NCBI RefSeq assembly: GCF_017831975.1
Contig: NZ_JAFDSS010000001.1
Location: 2,480,001 to 2,544,000 of the forward strand
Reading direction: 5' to 3'
Length of the DNA stretch: 64,000 bases
Source: Microbacterium terrae
Lineage (GTDB): Bacteria; Actinomycetota; Actinomycetes; Actinomycetales; Microbacteriaceae
The notes beneath the pieces are model-generated. The model searched no databases. It was not told the origin of the DNA and saw only the letters and a list, made by a program, of their open reading frames with translations. The stretch's first letter is position 1; every line of letters begins with the position of its first letter. This document shows positions 36,568 through 46,020 of the stretch, piece after piece. The translations under genes were made by a program, and so were the position numbers.

Positions 36568-37529
36568 ACGGCCTCGCGCCTGCTGGGCGGTGCCACGTCG
36601 AGCAGCACCTGGCCGATGACCGTCTCCTGGGTGACGCCGTCGAACTCGGCCTCGGGGTGGAGGATGAGCCGGTGCGAGAGCACCGGCACCGCGAGCGCCT
36701 TCACGTCGTCGGGTGTCGCGTAGGTGCGCCCCTGCGAGGCAGCGCGGGTGCGCGTCGCCCGGGTGAGGGCGAGGGCGCCGCGGATGCTCGCGCCCAGTCG
36801 CACCTCGTCGGCGGCGCGCGTGCTGTCGACGAGGCGCGCGATGTAGTCGAGCACGAGCGCGTCGACGTAGACCTGCGCCGCGAGATCCGCCATCCCCACC
36901 AGCGCCTGCGGCGTGATGATCGGCACCAGGTCGGCCGTCGCGGTCGCGGCTCCGTCGAGGATGCGCACGGTCGCCGCGTGGTCGGGGTAGCCGAGCGAGG
37001 TGCGCATCATGAAGCGGTCGAGCTGCGCCTCGGGGAGGCGATAGGTGCCCGCCTGCTCCACGGGGTTCTGGGTCGCGAGCACCACGAACGGCACGCCCAC
37101 CGGGCGCGAGACGCCGTCGATGGTGACGTGCCCCTCCTCCATCACCTCGAGCAGGGCCGACTGCGTCTTCGGGCTCGCGCGGTTGATCTCGTCGGCGAGC
37201 ACGATGTTGGCGAAGATCGGGCCGGCGTGGAACTCGAAGACGCCCTCCTTCTGGTCGTACACGCTCATGCCGGTGATGTCGCCCGGCAGCAGGTCGGGGG
37301 TGAACTGGATGCGCGTGTTCGTCCCCTGGACGGACTGCGCCATGGCGCGCGCGAGCGAGGTCTTGCCGGTTCCGGGAACGTCTTCGAGGAGCACGTGGCC
37401 GTCGCTGAGCATCGCGGTGAGCACGAGCTCGACCACGTGCCGCTTGCCCAGCACGGCGCGCTCGACGTTGTCGGCGATCTGGCCGAAGGTCTGCGCGAAC
37501 CAGTCGGCCTGCTCCTGGGTGATCGTCAT
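36564..37529 (-). CDS. MoxR-family AAA+ ATPase
   Basis: 321 residues. Walker A VPGTGKTS at 51-58, Walker B IVLADEINR around 109-117 with Asp113-Glu114, sensor-like VVLATQNPVEQAGTYRLPEA and the arginine-rich C-terminal lid. MoxR ATPases act as chaperones that mature or activate partner complexes, often with DUF58/VWA proteins, as here. ATG 37529 has GAGGA at 6-nt spacing, and that site lies inside the 17-codon mini-ORF whose stop overlaps this ATG. Confidence 0.95.
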   Translation of the reverse strand: MTITQEQADWFAQTFGQIADNVERAVLGKRHVVELVLTAMLSDGHVLLEDVPGTGKTSLARAMAQSVQGTNTRIQFTPDLLPGDITGMSVYDQKEGVFEFHAGPIFANIVLADEINRASPKTQSALLEVMEEGHVTIDGVSRPVGVPFVVLATQNPVEQAGTYRLPEAQLDRFMMRTSLGYPDHAATVRILDGAATATADLVPIITPQALVGMADLAAQVYVDALVLDYIARLVDSTRAADEVRLGASIRGALALTRATRTRAASQGRTYATPDDVKALAVPVLSHRLILHPEAEFDGVTQETVIGQVLLDVAPPSRREAV

Positions 37530-37579
37530 GCGTGTTCCTCGCTCGTGCTCGGGGCGGAAGTCGTCGTGGGGCCGGTCAT
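37526..37579 (-). CDS. 17-codon mini-ORF bridging the giant gene and moxR
   Basis: ATG at 37579 shares a base with the stop of the giant gene (TGATG), and its TGA overlaps the moxR ATG (ATGA). It encodes MTGPTTTSAPSTSEEHA and contains the moxR ribosome-binding site. It fits exactly as a coupling relay that keeps ribosomes moving across the 50-nt gap. Whether the peptide has a role is unknown; chance is also possible. Confidence 0.4.
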   Translation of the reverse strand: MTGPTTTSAPSTSEEHA

Positions 37580-40500
37580 CACGGTGTCGGCGTGGGGGTC
37601 GGTGTGGGTTCGGGCTCCGGTTCGGGGCCGGGGTCGCACGTCCTCGAGACCGACTGGGTGGTCGGGCTCAGGTTCCACGCCGCGTTCCACGAGACGGTCA
37701 CCTGCGCACCCTCGGCCCGAACAGCGCCCGCCGGCACCACCCAGCTGCCCGCGGTGTACGCCAGCGCCGTGTCGTCGTCGTCGTAGAAGACCAGGGCGGC
37801 GTCGGACCACGCGACGGCGGCGTCGCCGTTGCTCGACGAGCTGCCGAGCGACAGCGTCGATCCGGCGACGCAGCTGTCGATCGACCAGCGTGCCTGCACC
37901 TGGTACGGGGCGCTGCCCGCCGCCGGTGTCACGGCGCCGCGCGCGGACTCCGTGCCCCAGAACCGGTGGCGATAGTAGACGCGGATGCCCGGGTCGCGGT
38001 CGTAGACCGAGGTTCCCGGCCCCCAGTTCTCGAACCGCACGTCGTTGAGGCGCGGCGGCTTCTGGTCGGAGCGCGGGGTGTCGGTGATGCGCCAGCGGGC
38101 CTGCTGCCCGTCGATCACGGGAGTGGGAGCCACGGTGAAGGTGTACCCGGCGGGCGCGTCTGGGCTCTGCTCGGCCCGCACCGTCGCCTCGGCGGTGGCG
38201 GAGCCGAACGAGTCCGAACCGTACCAGGACTCGACGCAGACGAGGAAACGGTACTCGCGGCCGTCTTCGAGCCCGGTGAACGAGCGTCGGTCGCCGCCGG
38301 CGACGGGGTCGCAGGAGCCCCGGTCGTCGTAGAGCACGATGTTGTAGCGCAGCTCCGACCCGGTGCCGTTGGGCTGCGCGGTGGCGATCGCGTCGACGGT
38401 GACGTACCCGTCGTCTGACGAGCGCGCTGTGACGGTGAGGGCGGGGTTGAGCGGGGCGCCGACGCCGTTGGCCGAGATCGTGACGGTCTGGCCGTTGGCG
38501 ACGCCGCCGAGGCCCGGCGGAAGCGAGAATCGCGACAGCGGCGTGATCGCCACCGGGGTCGACGAGTTGGAGCCCACGCGGAAGCTGCGCACCTCGATCC
38601 GCTCCGAGTTGCGGCCGACGGCGACGCGCTGGGTCTCGCCGGCGGCGCTCACGATCTCGAGCGTGCCGGTCTGCGCGGCATCCACCCCGTCGATGACCAG
38701 CGAGACGATTCCCCCGTCACCCGAGGTGACCACCGGCGACCACGACACGCTCTGCGGCGACGCGGGCGGGTTGTAGGCCCACGCGGTCGTGCGCACGCTC
38801 TCGGCCGACTCGCCGACGGCGTTGAGTGCCCACACCTCGTACGTGCGCTGCTCGCCGTTCGGAGCCGAGATCGGCGGGCACGCGCCGTCGGCGCCGCAGC
38901 GGGCCACCTCGTCGCCGCCGACCCGCACGATGAAGCCCTCGACCGCCGGGTAGGCGAGACGTGCGTCGCCCGGGTCGACCTGCAGCGTGACGGTGCCGTC
39001 GTCGTACGCGATCTGCGCGACGCTCGCTGCGGACTTCGGGAAGCCCAGCAGGTCGAGGGTCACGCGGCCGTCGCGCTCCGAGCTCGTGACGCGGCCCTGG
39101 GCGTCGCGCACCGAGAACGACGCGGTGCAGGTCGCGCCGGGTGCGTCGTCGGTCCAAGATGCCGTCACGGCCGTCGCCGAGGCGAGTGCGAACGACACGC
39201 CGGTGCAGCTGCCCGTGGGGCGGACTTCGACGAGTTCCAGAGGCGTGCCCGGGAGCGGGTTGACCTCGCCGGAGGCGCCGATGACGTCGAGGGTGCACGA
39301 CGCGCCGGAGGCCTGCGAGCACTGCTGCACCAGCGTGCCGCCCTGCGGCAGCGTCGACGGCGCCGCGCCGACGCGGAGGATGAGGCGCGCCGGCGTCACG
39401 GCGGGATGACTGGTGACCGACACGACGACGGTCTCCTCCACACCCGGCACTGCCGCGTCGGCGCCGACGACGGTGAGGATCGAGCCCTGCTGCGTCAGTG
39501 TGAAGGCCGCGCCGGTGTGCTCGAAGGCGTACTCGATACCCTCCCAGTCCTCGCGCAGCTGCCACGTGGTCATGTCGCGCAGGTCGTAGCTGACCGTCTC
39601 ACCGGGGCCGACGGTGATCGAGGCCGGCCGGAGCTCGGGCTGCGGGTCGAGGGGCTCGACGATGATCGGCACCGACAGGTACGTCCATTCGTCCTCCCCG
39701 GTGAGCCGCACCGGCACCCGGCACGCGTCGACCCACGGCGCCCCGGCTCCGGCGTCGTAGCGCAGCACGGTGCCGGACTCGACCACGCACGCTGCCTCGG
39801 TGCGGGCGCCCGAGGCCTGCACGTCTTCGCCGATCTCGATCGTGCTGCCGCGCGGGGCGGCGACGAGCTCGGCCATGTCGAAGGTGGCGGATGCCAGCTC
39901 CTGCACCTGCGGAGAGGGGGCGCCGGCGCGGAGGGCGAGCGCGACGTCATCGTCGCCGGGCACCCGCAGGAACCCGTAGCTGGTCACTTCGCCCGCGAGG
40001 CCCTCGCCCGTCACGGCGAACGGGATGAGGCGCGAGGCCGCCGGCAGGTCGCCCCGCAGCGTCGACCCCGACACGGTGACGCCGTCGGGCGAGCCCCAGA
40101 GCGACAGCTCGAGGTCGGAGACGTCTCCGCCCGACCAGGTGACCTTGTCGGCGAGCACGTCGACACCGCCGACGAAGTCGTCGCGGGTCTCGACCGTGAG
40201 GGTGGTGTCGGTGACGACGGGGTAGTCGGGGACCACGTCGCGCACGACCTTCACCACGATGAGACCGCGGCCGGTGTTGCCCGACGACGACTCGACGTCG
40301 TAGAGGAACGACATCGTCGCAGGCTCCTCGCCCGCGGCGATCACGACGGTCGTGTCGTCGACGTCGAGCAGCCGCTCGTCCCAGCGCGCGTACTCCGGGT
40401 TGTCGCTGCCGTCGATGAGCGCCACGGGGGCGTCGGGGCGCACCGCGGTGATCGACAGCTCGCCCATCGTCGGATCGACGTCGTTGGCCAGCGGGCTCAC

Positions 40501-43500
40501 GCGGATGCTGTTCTCCTCGCCCGCCTGCACCTGCACGTAGTCCGTGAAGGTGATCGGGCTCGGGTTCGCCTCGGCATCGAGCACGCCGACGCGCGCGGTC
40601 CCCTCGGCCGTCTCGCCGAACGCGTCGGCAACCTGGTAGCGGAACGAGCGCTGGCCGCTGTCGCCGGGGACGCTGGTGTAGAGGATCCCCGATCCGTCGG
40701 CGGCGACCGTGGCCGATCCGCGCTCCGGCTGAGTGACCACGCGTCCCAGGGTGACGACGTCGCCGTCGGGATCCATGCCGAATCCGTCGAAGGGGATGAG
40801 CACGGACTGCCCGCTGAGCACGCGACCTTCGAGGGTGTCGGCCGCCGGCGCCCGGTTCGCCTCGTCGTCGATCACCCGGACGCGCACCCGCGCGCCGTCG
40901 GCCAGCGCCGGGGCACCCGGCGTGAACACCGAGTAGTCGACCGCGTACTCCCCCGGCTCGTCGGGTGCGAGGTAGCGCAGCACGTCGCCCGATGCGAACG
41001 CGAGGGCGTCCTCGGTCGTCGAGGCGACGGTCGCGGGGTTGAGGGTCGGACGGCCGCCGGCCGGGGAGATGTCGTTGTCGAGGACGGGGATGTCGATCTG
41101 CGCCCCCGCGCGCACGACGATCGAGTCGTCGACCGCGATCGGCGCGAGGTCGGGTGCCGACGGCAGCAGGTACACCGTCGCCTCCCCCTCGACGCGCGCA
41201 CCCTCGTCGTCGGTGCCGTCGCTGACCACGTAGCGCACCGTGCCCAGTCGCCCCGGGCCGCCGTCCTCGGTCGTCCCCGACACGCGCAGGTTGTTCTGGC
41301 CGACGGCGTCGACGGTCAGGGTCGCCCCGGCGTCGGCATCGGCGACGACGTCGCTCAGCAGCAGCACGCGGCGGGTCGGATTGGAGACGACGTCGAAGAC
41401 GTCGAGCGTCGCGTCCTCCTGCGGATGCACGAAGGCGACGACGGGCGCCGTGGCCAGCTGGGCCGGCGCGTCCTCGGGGAGCAGGGTGATCCGCGCGGTG
41501 GCCGTGGCATCCGACCCGTCCTCGTCGGCCACCGTGAAGTCGACGCGGTAGGTGCCCGGCGCTTTCGCGCTGAAGTCGAACGAGGTCGAGCCGCCGACGA
41601 TCGTGGCTGTGGCCGAGGCGTCGTCGAGCACGCGCACCGATTCGAGCGACATCGTGCCGGCCGTCCCCGTGACATGGTCGGCCACATCGACGGTGATGCC
41701 GGACTGAACGGTGTCGGTGATCGCGAACGACTGGGCCGTGAGCGCGGGCTGCGGCGACACGCGGACGACGAGCGACTTCTGCGCCGTCTGCCCCTGCGTG
41801 TCGGCGACCGTCACGACGAGGTCGACGAGCTCCTCGCTCCCCCCGCCGCGATCGCTGTGCTGATAGACCACGTCGCCGCTCGGAGTGGCCGCGACGCTGC
41901 CTCCGCCCGACGGATTGGTCACCGAGAGCAGCAGCAGCGGATCGCCCTCCGGGTCGACCCAGCCCGACAGCACCGGAACCGTGACGGTGCCGCCGAGGGC
42001 CACTTCGGGCTCGGGCCACTCCACGAGGCATCCGTCCACACCGCACCACACCGGGGCGGACTCGGCGTCCGCGCCGGCGACGTTCAGCGTCACGGTCGTC
42101 GGCTCGGAGGTCAGTCCGTTCTCGGCGGTTCCGTCGGTCACGGCATACGAGAAGGTCGCCGACCCCGTGGCGTCGGGTTCGACGCGCACGGCCAGCCGCT
42201 GACCGTCGTCGGTGATCGAGACCGTGCCGAACTCGGGCTCGAGGCCGCCGACCGACGTGGGGTCGATCGTGAGCACGTCCTCGTTCGGATCGTGGTCGTT
42301 GAGGAGCACCTGGAGCGCGGAGAGGCTTCCGGCGCGAACCCCGAAGGCGTCGGGCTCCGCCACGGGAGGCTTCGGATCGAGGACCACCTGCAGCTGCTCG
42401 TCGCTGGGCACCGCGTCGGGGTTCGTCTGGTCGTCGAGAGACCAGTCCTGACTCGACGCGATCAGCGCACCGTCGGGGACCGACCACGCCCACCCGGAGC
42501 GCAGCTCGTTCAGGATCATCGACGAGCCGCCGGCGACGAACACCGGCCGCCGCTGGTCGGAGATCGGCCTGCCGCGGTAGTCGAGCGTCTCGGCGGTGCC
42601 GTCGGAGCCCCACAGCTGACCCGCGGCCTCGCCCTGCGGCAGCCACGCGGCGTACACGACCCCGTCGTGCTGCACCGGCTCCGCGGGCGTGCCGAGCACG
42701 ACGCCGTCCTCGGTCCCCTCCTCGAGGGCCGGCCCCGAGCCGTCTGCCGGCACCCGCACGAGCGACGTCTCACCGGCGACGTAGACCGCGGTCCCGTCGG
42801 CGACGGGCTGCCCGACGACCACCGTCCCCGTCGTCGGGGTGGGCGCCGATCCCGGCACATCGCGCAGCCAGACCTCGCCGTCTTCGGCGTCGACGACCGC
42901 CCACGTGTCGCCCGCGGCCGTGACGAGAGGCGCGGCGAGGCCGTCGGGCTCGAACGGGTCGCGACCGGCGACCTCGTCGCCGGCGAGGTCGTACCGGAGC
43001 ACCGAGGCATCCGCCCGCGAATAGGCGAACAGCATCCCGCGCTCGTCGACGGCGATGGCGTCGGCCGTGTACTGCGGGGCGTCCTCGTCGTCGCTCGGGA
43101 AAGGGTCGAGCTGCGCCACGTCGCCCTGTTCGATCCGGCCGGCGTACACCGCGCCCGAGTCGGTGAGATAGGCGACATACCCGTCGGCGGTCGACACGTC
43201 GGTCGTGCCTGCCGGCGTGGATGCCGAGGACTCGAGAGCCTCGTCGTCGAGGTCGATCGGCAGGGCCTCGTCGATGCGGGTGACCTTGCTGTAGCTGTCG
43301 CTGAAGATGTAGGCGGCGTCGCCGGACTGCACGACCTGGTCGGGGTTGCTGATGCTGCGGACGGTGTCGAGCTCGCCGACCGCGGTGTTCACCCGCGCGT
43401 AGCGCTTGCCCTCGCCGGTCTGCAGAGCCCACACCGCGGTGTCGACCTCGGGCGTCTCCTGCGCGTCGAGTCCGGGCCAGACGACGGTGGCGCCGACGAC

Positions 43501-43554
43501 CAGGGCCACCGCGGCCAGCGAGGCCGACAGCCCGATGACGGTGCGTCTCCTCAT
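37579..43554 (-). CDS. Giant anchored surface protein with Ig-like and Fn3-type domains
   Basis: 1991 residues. One N-terminal signal-anchor (about 6-28, GLSASLAAVALVVGATVVW), a propeller-like stretch to about 390, then many beta modules. Ig/cadherin-like modules with DPNEDVLTIDPTSVGG, NDISPAGGRPTLNP, NDVDPTMGELSITA and VDPEGDPLLLLSV patterns run to about 1130; Fn3-like units follow, with NGEQRTYEVWALNAVGESAE and GREYRFLVCVESWYGSD. The tail is alternating Glu/Pro and Thr/Pro. It is extracytoplasmic, with no catalytic motif seen. It lies directly after the kinase gene (4-nt overlap), so it may be the envelope structure the operon controls. It is probably the largest single gene in the region. 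Confidence 0.85.
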   Translation of the reverse strand: MRRRTVIGLSASLAAVALVVGATVVWPGLDAQETPEVDTAVWALQTGEGKRYARVNTAVGELDTVRSISNPDQVVQSGDAAYIFSDSYSKVTRIDEALPIDLDDEALESSASTPAGTTDVSTADGYVAYLTDSGAVYAGRIEQGDVAQLDPFPSDDEDAPQYTADAIAVDERGMLFAYSRADASVLRYDLAGDEVAGRDPFEPDGLAAPLVTAAGDTWAVVDAEDGEVWLRDVPGSAPTPTTGTVVVGQPVADGTAVYVAGETSLVRVPADGSGPALEEGTEDGVVLGTPAEPVQHDGVVYAAWLPQGEAAGQLWGSDGTAETLDYRGRPISDQRRPVFVAGGSSMILNELRSGWAWSVPDGALIASSQDWSLDDQTNPDAVPSDEQLQVVLDPKPPVAEPDAFGVRAGSLSALQVLLNDHDPNEDVLTIDPTSVGGLEPEFGTVSITDDGQRLAVRVEPDATGSATFSYAVTDGTAENGLTSEPTTVTLNVAGADAESAPVWCGVDGCLVEWPEPEVALGGTVTVPVLSGWVDPEGDPLLLLSVTNPSGGGSVAATPSGDVVYQHSDRGGGSEELVDLVVTVADTQGQTAQKSLVVRVSPQPALTAQSFAITDTVQSGITVDVADHVTGTAGTMSLESVRVLDDASATATIVGGSTSFDFSAKAPGTYRVDFTVADEDGSDATATARITLLPEDAPAQLATAPVVAFVHPQEDATLDVFDVVSNPTRRVLLLSDVVADADAGATLTVDAVGQNNLRVSGTTEDGGPGRLGTVRYVVSDGTDDEGARVEGEATVYLLPSAPDLAPIAVDDSIVVRAGAQIDIPVLDNDISPAGGRPTLNPATVASTTEDALAFASGDVLRYLAPDEPGEYAVDYSVFTPGAPALADGARVRVRVIDDEANRAPAADTLEGRVLSGQSVLIPFDGFGMDPDGDVVTLGRVVTQPERGSATVAADGSGILYTSVPGDSGQRSFRYQVADAFGETAEGTARVGVLDAEANPSPITFTDYVQVQAGEENSIRVSPLANDVDPTMGELSITAVRPDAPVALIDGSDNPEYARWDERLLDVDDTTVVIAAGEEPATMSFLYDVESSSGNTGRGLIVVKVVRDVVPDYPVVTDTTLTVETRDDFVGGVDVLADKVTWSGGDVSDLELSLWGSPDGVTVSGSTLRGDLPAASRLIPFAVTGEGLAGEVTSYGFLRVPGDDDVALALRAGAPSPQVQELASATFDMAELVAAPRGSTIEIGEDVQASGARTEAACVVESGTVLRYDAGAGAPWVDACRVPVRLTGEDEWTYLSVPIIVEPLDPQPELRPASITVGPGETVSYDLRDMTTWQLREDWEGIEYAFEHTGAAFTLTQQGSILTVVGADAAVPGVEETVVVSVTSHPAVTPARLILRVGAAPSTLPQGGTLVQQCSQASGASCTLDVIGASGEVNPLPGTPLELVEVRPTGSCTGVSFALASATAVTASWTDDAPGATCTASFSVRDAQGRVTSSERDGRVTLDLLGFPKSAASVAQIAYDDGTVTLQVDPGDARLAYPAVEGFIVRVGGDEVARCGADGACPPISAPNGEQRTYEVWALNAVGESAESVRTTAWAYNPPASPQSVSWSPVVTSGDGGIVSLVIDGVDAAQTGTLEIVSAAGETQRVAVGRNSERIEVRSFRVGSNSSTPVAITPLSRFSLPPGLGGVANGQTVTISANGVGAPLNPALTVTARSSDDGYVTVDAIATAQPNGTGSELRYNIVLYDDRGSCDPVAGGDRRSFTGLEDGREYRFLVCVESWYGSDSFGSATAEATVRAEQSPDAPAGYTFTVAPTPVIDGQQARWRITDTPRSDQKPPRLNDVRFENWGPGTSVYDRDPGIRVYYRHRFWGTESARGAVTPAAGSAPYQVQARWSIDSCVAGSTLSLGSSSSNGDAAVAWSDAALVFYDDDDTALAYTAGSWVVPAGAVRAEGAQVTVSWNAAWNLSPTTQSVSRTCDPGPEPEPEPTPTPTPTP

Positions 43555-44699
43555 CCGAGCGTCCCTGTGAGCAGCAGCGCGCCGACGATCGCCGCCGCAG
43601 TGACCACAGCCCCGGCGATGACCCCGACGACGAGCGGCATCGCCTTCGCCCGCTGCCGCGACGGGGCCGAGAACTCGGTGTCCTCATCGCGCGCGAGGCC
43701 CGCGACGCCCGACGTGGTGCGCAGCTTCCGCCGGTCCTCCCGCACGATCTGCGACCGCGCCGGTCCGCGCATCGCCGAGTCCGAGAAGTCGACCGGCGCG
43801 GATGCCGCCCAGTCGTCCTCGGGGATCTCGAGAGGCGTCGCCGACAGACCGAGCTCGGTCTGCACGGCGCGCAGCGCCTCGGCGAATTCACGCGCCGAAC
43901 CGTGCCGGCGAGCGGGGTCGCGGCTCATCGACGCGGCGAGCAGCGTCTGCAGGCTCTCGGGCACGTCGGCGCGCGCGATGGGCGTGTACGTCGCCCGCGC
44001 GATGCGCTTGCGCAGCAGCTCCTTGGTGTTCTGGCCGCGCTCGCGACGCTCGAACGGGCTGTGACCCGCGAGCAGCGAGTAGACGGTGGCGCCGAGGCTC
44101 CACACCTCGCTCGCGACGGTGCCGGGCGTCTGCTCGGCGATGACCTCGGGGGCGCTCCACGGCACCGACATCGCCAGCACCTCGGAGTCGCTGCGGTGCA
44201 TGAGCGACGACGAGATTCCGAAGTCTGCGAGCACCGGGGTGCCGAAGGTGGTGACGAGGATGTTGCTGGGCTTGACGTCGCGGTGCACGAGGCCCGCGCG
44301 GTGGGCCGACTCGAGTGCGCTCGCCATGCGAACGCCGATGTTCAGCACCTCGGGCACCGGGATGCGCTCGAGCCGGTACCGCTGCGAGAGCGACCCCGGG
44401 CAGAACTCCATCACGATGTACGGCCGGCCGTCGGCCGAGATGCTCGCCTGGTAGACGGTGACGATGGCCGGATGCGCCGACAGGTGGGCGAGCACGTCGG
44501 CCTCGGCGTTGAACATGCGCCGCAGCTCGGGGTCGCGGACGTCGCTCGGCATCACCTTCACCGCGACGTTGCGGCGAGGCATGTCCTGCTCGTAGAGGAA
44601 GACGTCGGCGAATCCGCCCGACCCGAGGGGGCGGATGTACGCCAGCCCGGGAAGGATCGGGGGCGCGGAGGGAAGCCGTGATGCCACGTCGCCCTCCAT
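43551..44699 (-). CDS. Membrane Ser/Thr protein kinase (PknB-type Hanks kinase)
   Basis: 382 residues. Complete kinase: Gly-loop GSGGFADVF from 26, Lys48 in VAVKV, Glu66, catalytic HRDVKPSN at 139-146, DFG at 159-161, APE at 193-195, and an activation segment rich in Ser. A charged juxtamembrane region (about 285-345) and one membrane helix (about 350-377) follow, but only a few residues lie outside, with no PASTA or other sensor domain. Signal input may come from a partner such as the giant surface protein, the next gene. The ATG at 44699 is preceded by GGGGCGG, a weak ribosome-binding site. It is the first gene of the operon running to 30262. Confidence 0.95.
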   Translation of the reverse strand: MEGDVASRLPSAPPILPGLAYIRPLGSGGFADVFLYEQDMPRRNVAVKVMPSDVRDPELRRMFNAEADVLAHLSAHPAIVTVYQASISADGRPYIVMEFCPGSLSQRYRLERIPVPEVLNIGVRMASALESAHRAGLVHRDVKPSNILVTTFGTPVLADFGISSSLMHRSDSEVLAMSVPWSAPEVIAEQTPGTVASEVWSLGATVYSLLAGHSPFERRERGQNTKELLRKRIARATYTPIARADVPESLQTLLAASMSRDPARRHGSAREFAEALRAVQTELGLSATPLEIPEDDWAASAPVDFSDSAMRGPARSQIVREDRRKLRTTSGVAGLARDEDTEFSAPSRQRAKAMPLVVGVIAGAVVTAAAIVGALLLTGTLG

Positions 44700-44748
44700 C
44701 CGCCCCAGCGAAGAGCACGCCCTCCCGATCGGGCGCGCAAACCCGAAA

Positions 44749-44754
44749 ATGCTA
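44749..44754 (-). promoter_or_regulatory. Possible -10 box of the kinase operon
   Basis: TAGCAT on the minus strand, 49 nt before the kinase ATG, in an unusually A/T-rich patch. The -35 region is weak (CAGTGG at 17 nt; GTCAGT at 19 nt). A 21-bp palindrome lies just upstream. Confidence 0.35.
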
Positions 44755-44787
44755 ACAGGGCGCGCCGTGCGCCACTGACAGCGTGTG

Positions 44788-44808
44788 CACAGTCTGACTC
44801 AGACTGTG
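44788..44808. promoter_or_regulatory. 21-bp palindrome upstream of the kinase operon
   Basis: Arms CACAGTCTGA (44788-44797) and its exact complement (44799-44808) around one central C. It covers the last codon of the upstream gene and sits about 35-55 bp above the possible -10, where an operator or activator site would lie. It could instead be a short terminator for the upstream gene. Confidence 0.5.
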
Positions 44809-45452
44809 GGGTCGTGGGGGTCGAACGGTGCGTCGAGCGACCGGGTGAGCTCATCGAGCATGGCCGTGATCTGCGGTTCGACGTACTCGGTGATCGCCGC
44901 CTGGATGCGCAGGCGATGGTGGAGCAGGATGGTGCACACCTCGCGCCCGACCATGTTCGCGTAGTCGTCGGCGAGGCCCACCTCCTGCCGGAGAGCAGCC
45001 TTCGCCTCCTCGCTGAGCGGCGGCAGGGCCGGCACGTCGGCATCGGCCTCGGCCGCGAGACCCGAGATCGTGAAGAGGAACGGCGCTCCCGGAACCGGGT
45101 CGGGATCCAGCGGCAACCCCTCGTACTCGGGGTCGAGGCCCTCCCCCGGCCGATACGAGCGCGACCGGTTGCGGGCCGACTGCTGATCGAGCTCGGTCTG
45201 CAGCATCGGCAGGTTGAGCGAGGTGTACTCCGCGACCGAGCGGTCGACGATCGTCTTGATGCGCGTCGACAGCCCGTGCTGCACCGCGTGCGGCACGTCG
45301 GAGCCGAGGCCCGCGGCCGACAGCACCGGCGAGCCGAGGCAGCGGCGGCACGGTGCGACACGACCGCGATGGGTCGAGGGCTCCCAGCGGGGCAGCCACA
45401 GCAGCCAGGCGTCGACGGCCTGGCTCACCTGCGTCTCGAGCGAGCGCTCCAC
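44799..45452 (-). CDS. Hypothetical protein
   Basis: 217 residues from the GTG at 45452 (ERSLETQVSQAVDAWLLWLP). That GTG lies 7 nt after TACCCT, a -10-like box, giving a leaderless start. An ATG at 45509 in the same frame would add 19 residues of low-complexity sequence and lacks a ribosome-binding site. The protein has a Cys pair in APCRRCLGSP and an acidic, helical C-terminal half. No membrane segment, signal peptide or known domain was recognised. It is monocistronic, between small membrane-protein genes and the kinase operon. Confidence 0.75.
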   Translation of the reverse strand: MERSLETQVSQAVDAWLLWLPRWEPSTHRGRVAPCRRCLGSPVLSAAGLGSDVPHAVQHGLSTRIKTIVDRSVAEYTSLNLPMLQTELDQQSARNRSRSYRPGEGLDPEYEGLPLDPDPVPGAPFLFTISGLAAEADADVPALPPLSEEAKAALRQEVGLADDYANMVGREVCTILLHHRLRIQAAITEYVEPQITAMLDELTRSLDAPFDPHDPTV

Positions 45453-45536
45453 GCTGACCAGGGTATTACCGCGCGGGCCGGATCGCCGGGATCCTGCGGC
45501 ATCCTTCATCTTCAGATGGAGACGGATGCCGCGTGC

Positions 45537-46019
45537 TCACTCGTCGAACTCGTCCTCCCACGGCCACCGTGGCCGGCTCGCGCGGGTGCGGACGAGAGCC
45601 ACCCCGCCCCAGGCGCACACCGCGGCGGCGCCGGCGACGACGACCCCGAACCACGTCGTCGAGATGCGTCCGGCGACCGCGACGGCCGAAGCGAGGTCTC
45701 CCCCGGTCGCGACGACCGCCACGACGAGGGCGAGGAGATAGGCCAGGAAGGTCGCCGCGGCGGTCCACGCCGCCGCCCAGTAGGTCGGCGGCACCCGCCG
45801 CAGCCCCGGCCACAGGGCAACCGCGAACACGCCCGTCGCCACGACCGCGGCGACGATGCCCGGGCTCTGGCCGAGCCCCCGCACCGCGATGACGTCCTCA
45901 CCGGTGGCGAGGCTCGTCATGCCGAGGCCGAAGATGAACAGGGCGACGAAAGAGATCGTCGCGAGGGCGAGCGCCGCGGCCGGGCGGACGGATCCGCCCG
46001 GAGCCGCGGGGCCCGTCAT
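45537..46019 (-). CDS. Hypothetical four-helix membrane protein
   Basis: 160 residues with four hydrophobic segments (about 13-38, 52-70, 79-102 and 120-142) and an acidic C-terminus ending WPWEDEFDE. No family was recognised. The ATG is one nucleotide after the stop of the preceding gene (46021), with no separate Shine-Dalgarno, so translation depends on that gene and the two proteins probably act together. Confidence 0.78.
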   Translation of the reverse strand: MTGPAAPGGSVRPAAALALATISFVALFIFGLGMTSLATGEDVIAVRGLGQSPGIVAAVVATGVFAVALWPGLRRVPPTYWAAAWTAAATFLAYLLALVVAVVATGGDLASAVAVAGRISTTWFGVVVAGAAAVCAWGGVALVRTRASRPRWPWEDEFDE

Positions 46020-46020
46020 G

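Noticed and set aside
39406..44064. A 1552-codon open frame on the plus strand opposite the giant surface-protein and kinase genes
   Set aside because: Composition is that of an antisense shadow; the minus-strand genes have clear motifs and coupled starts.
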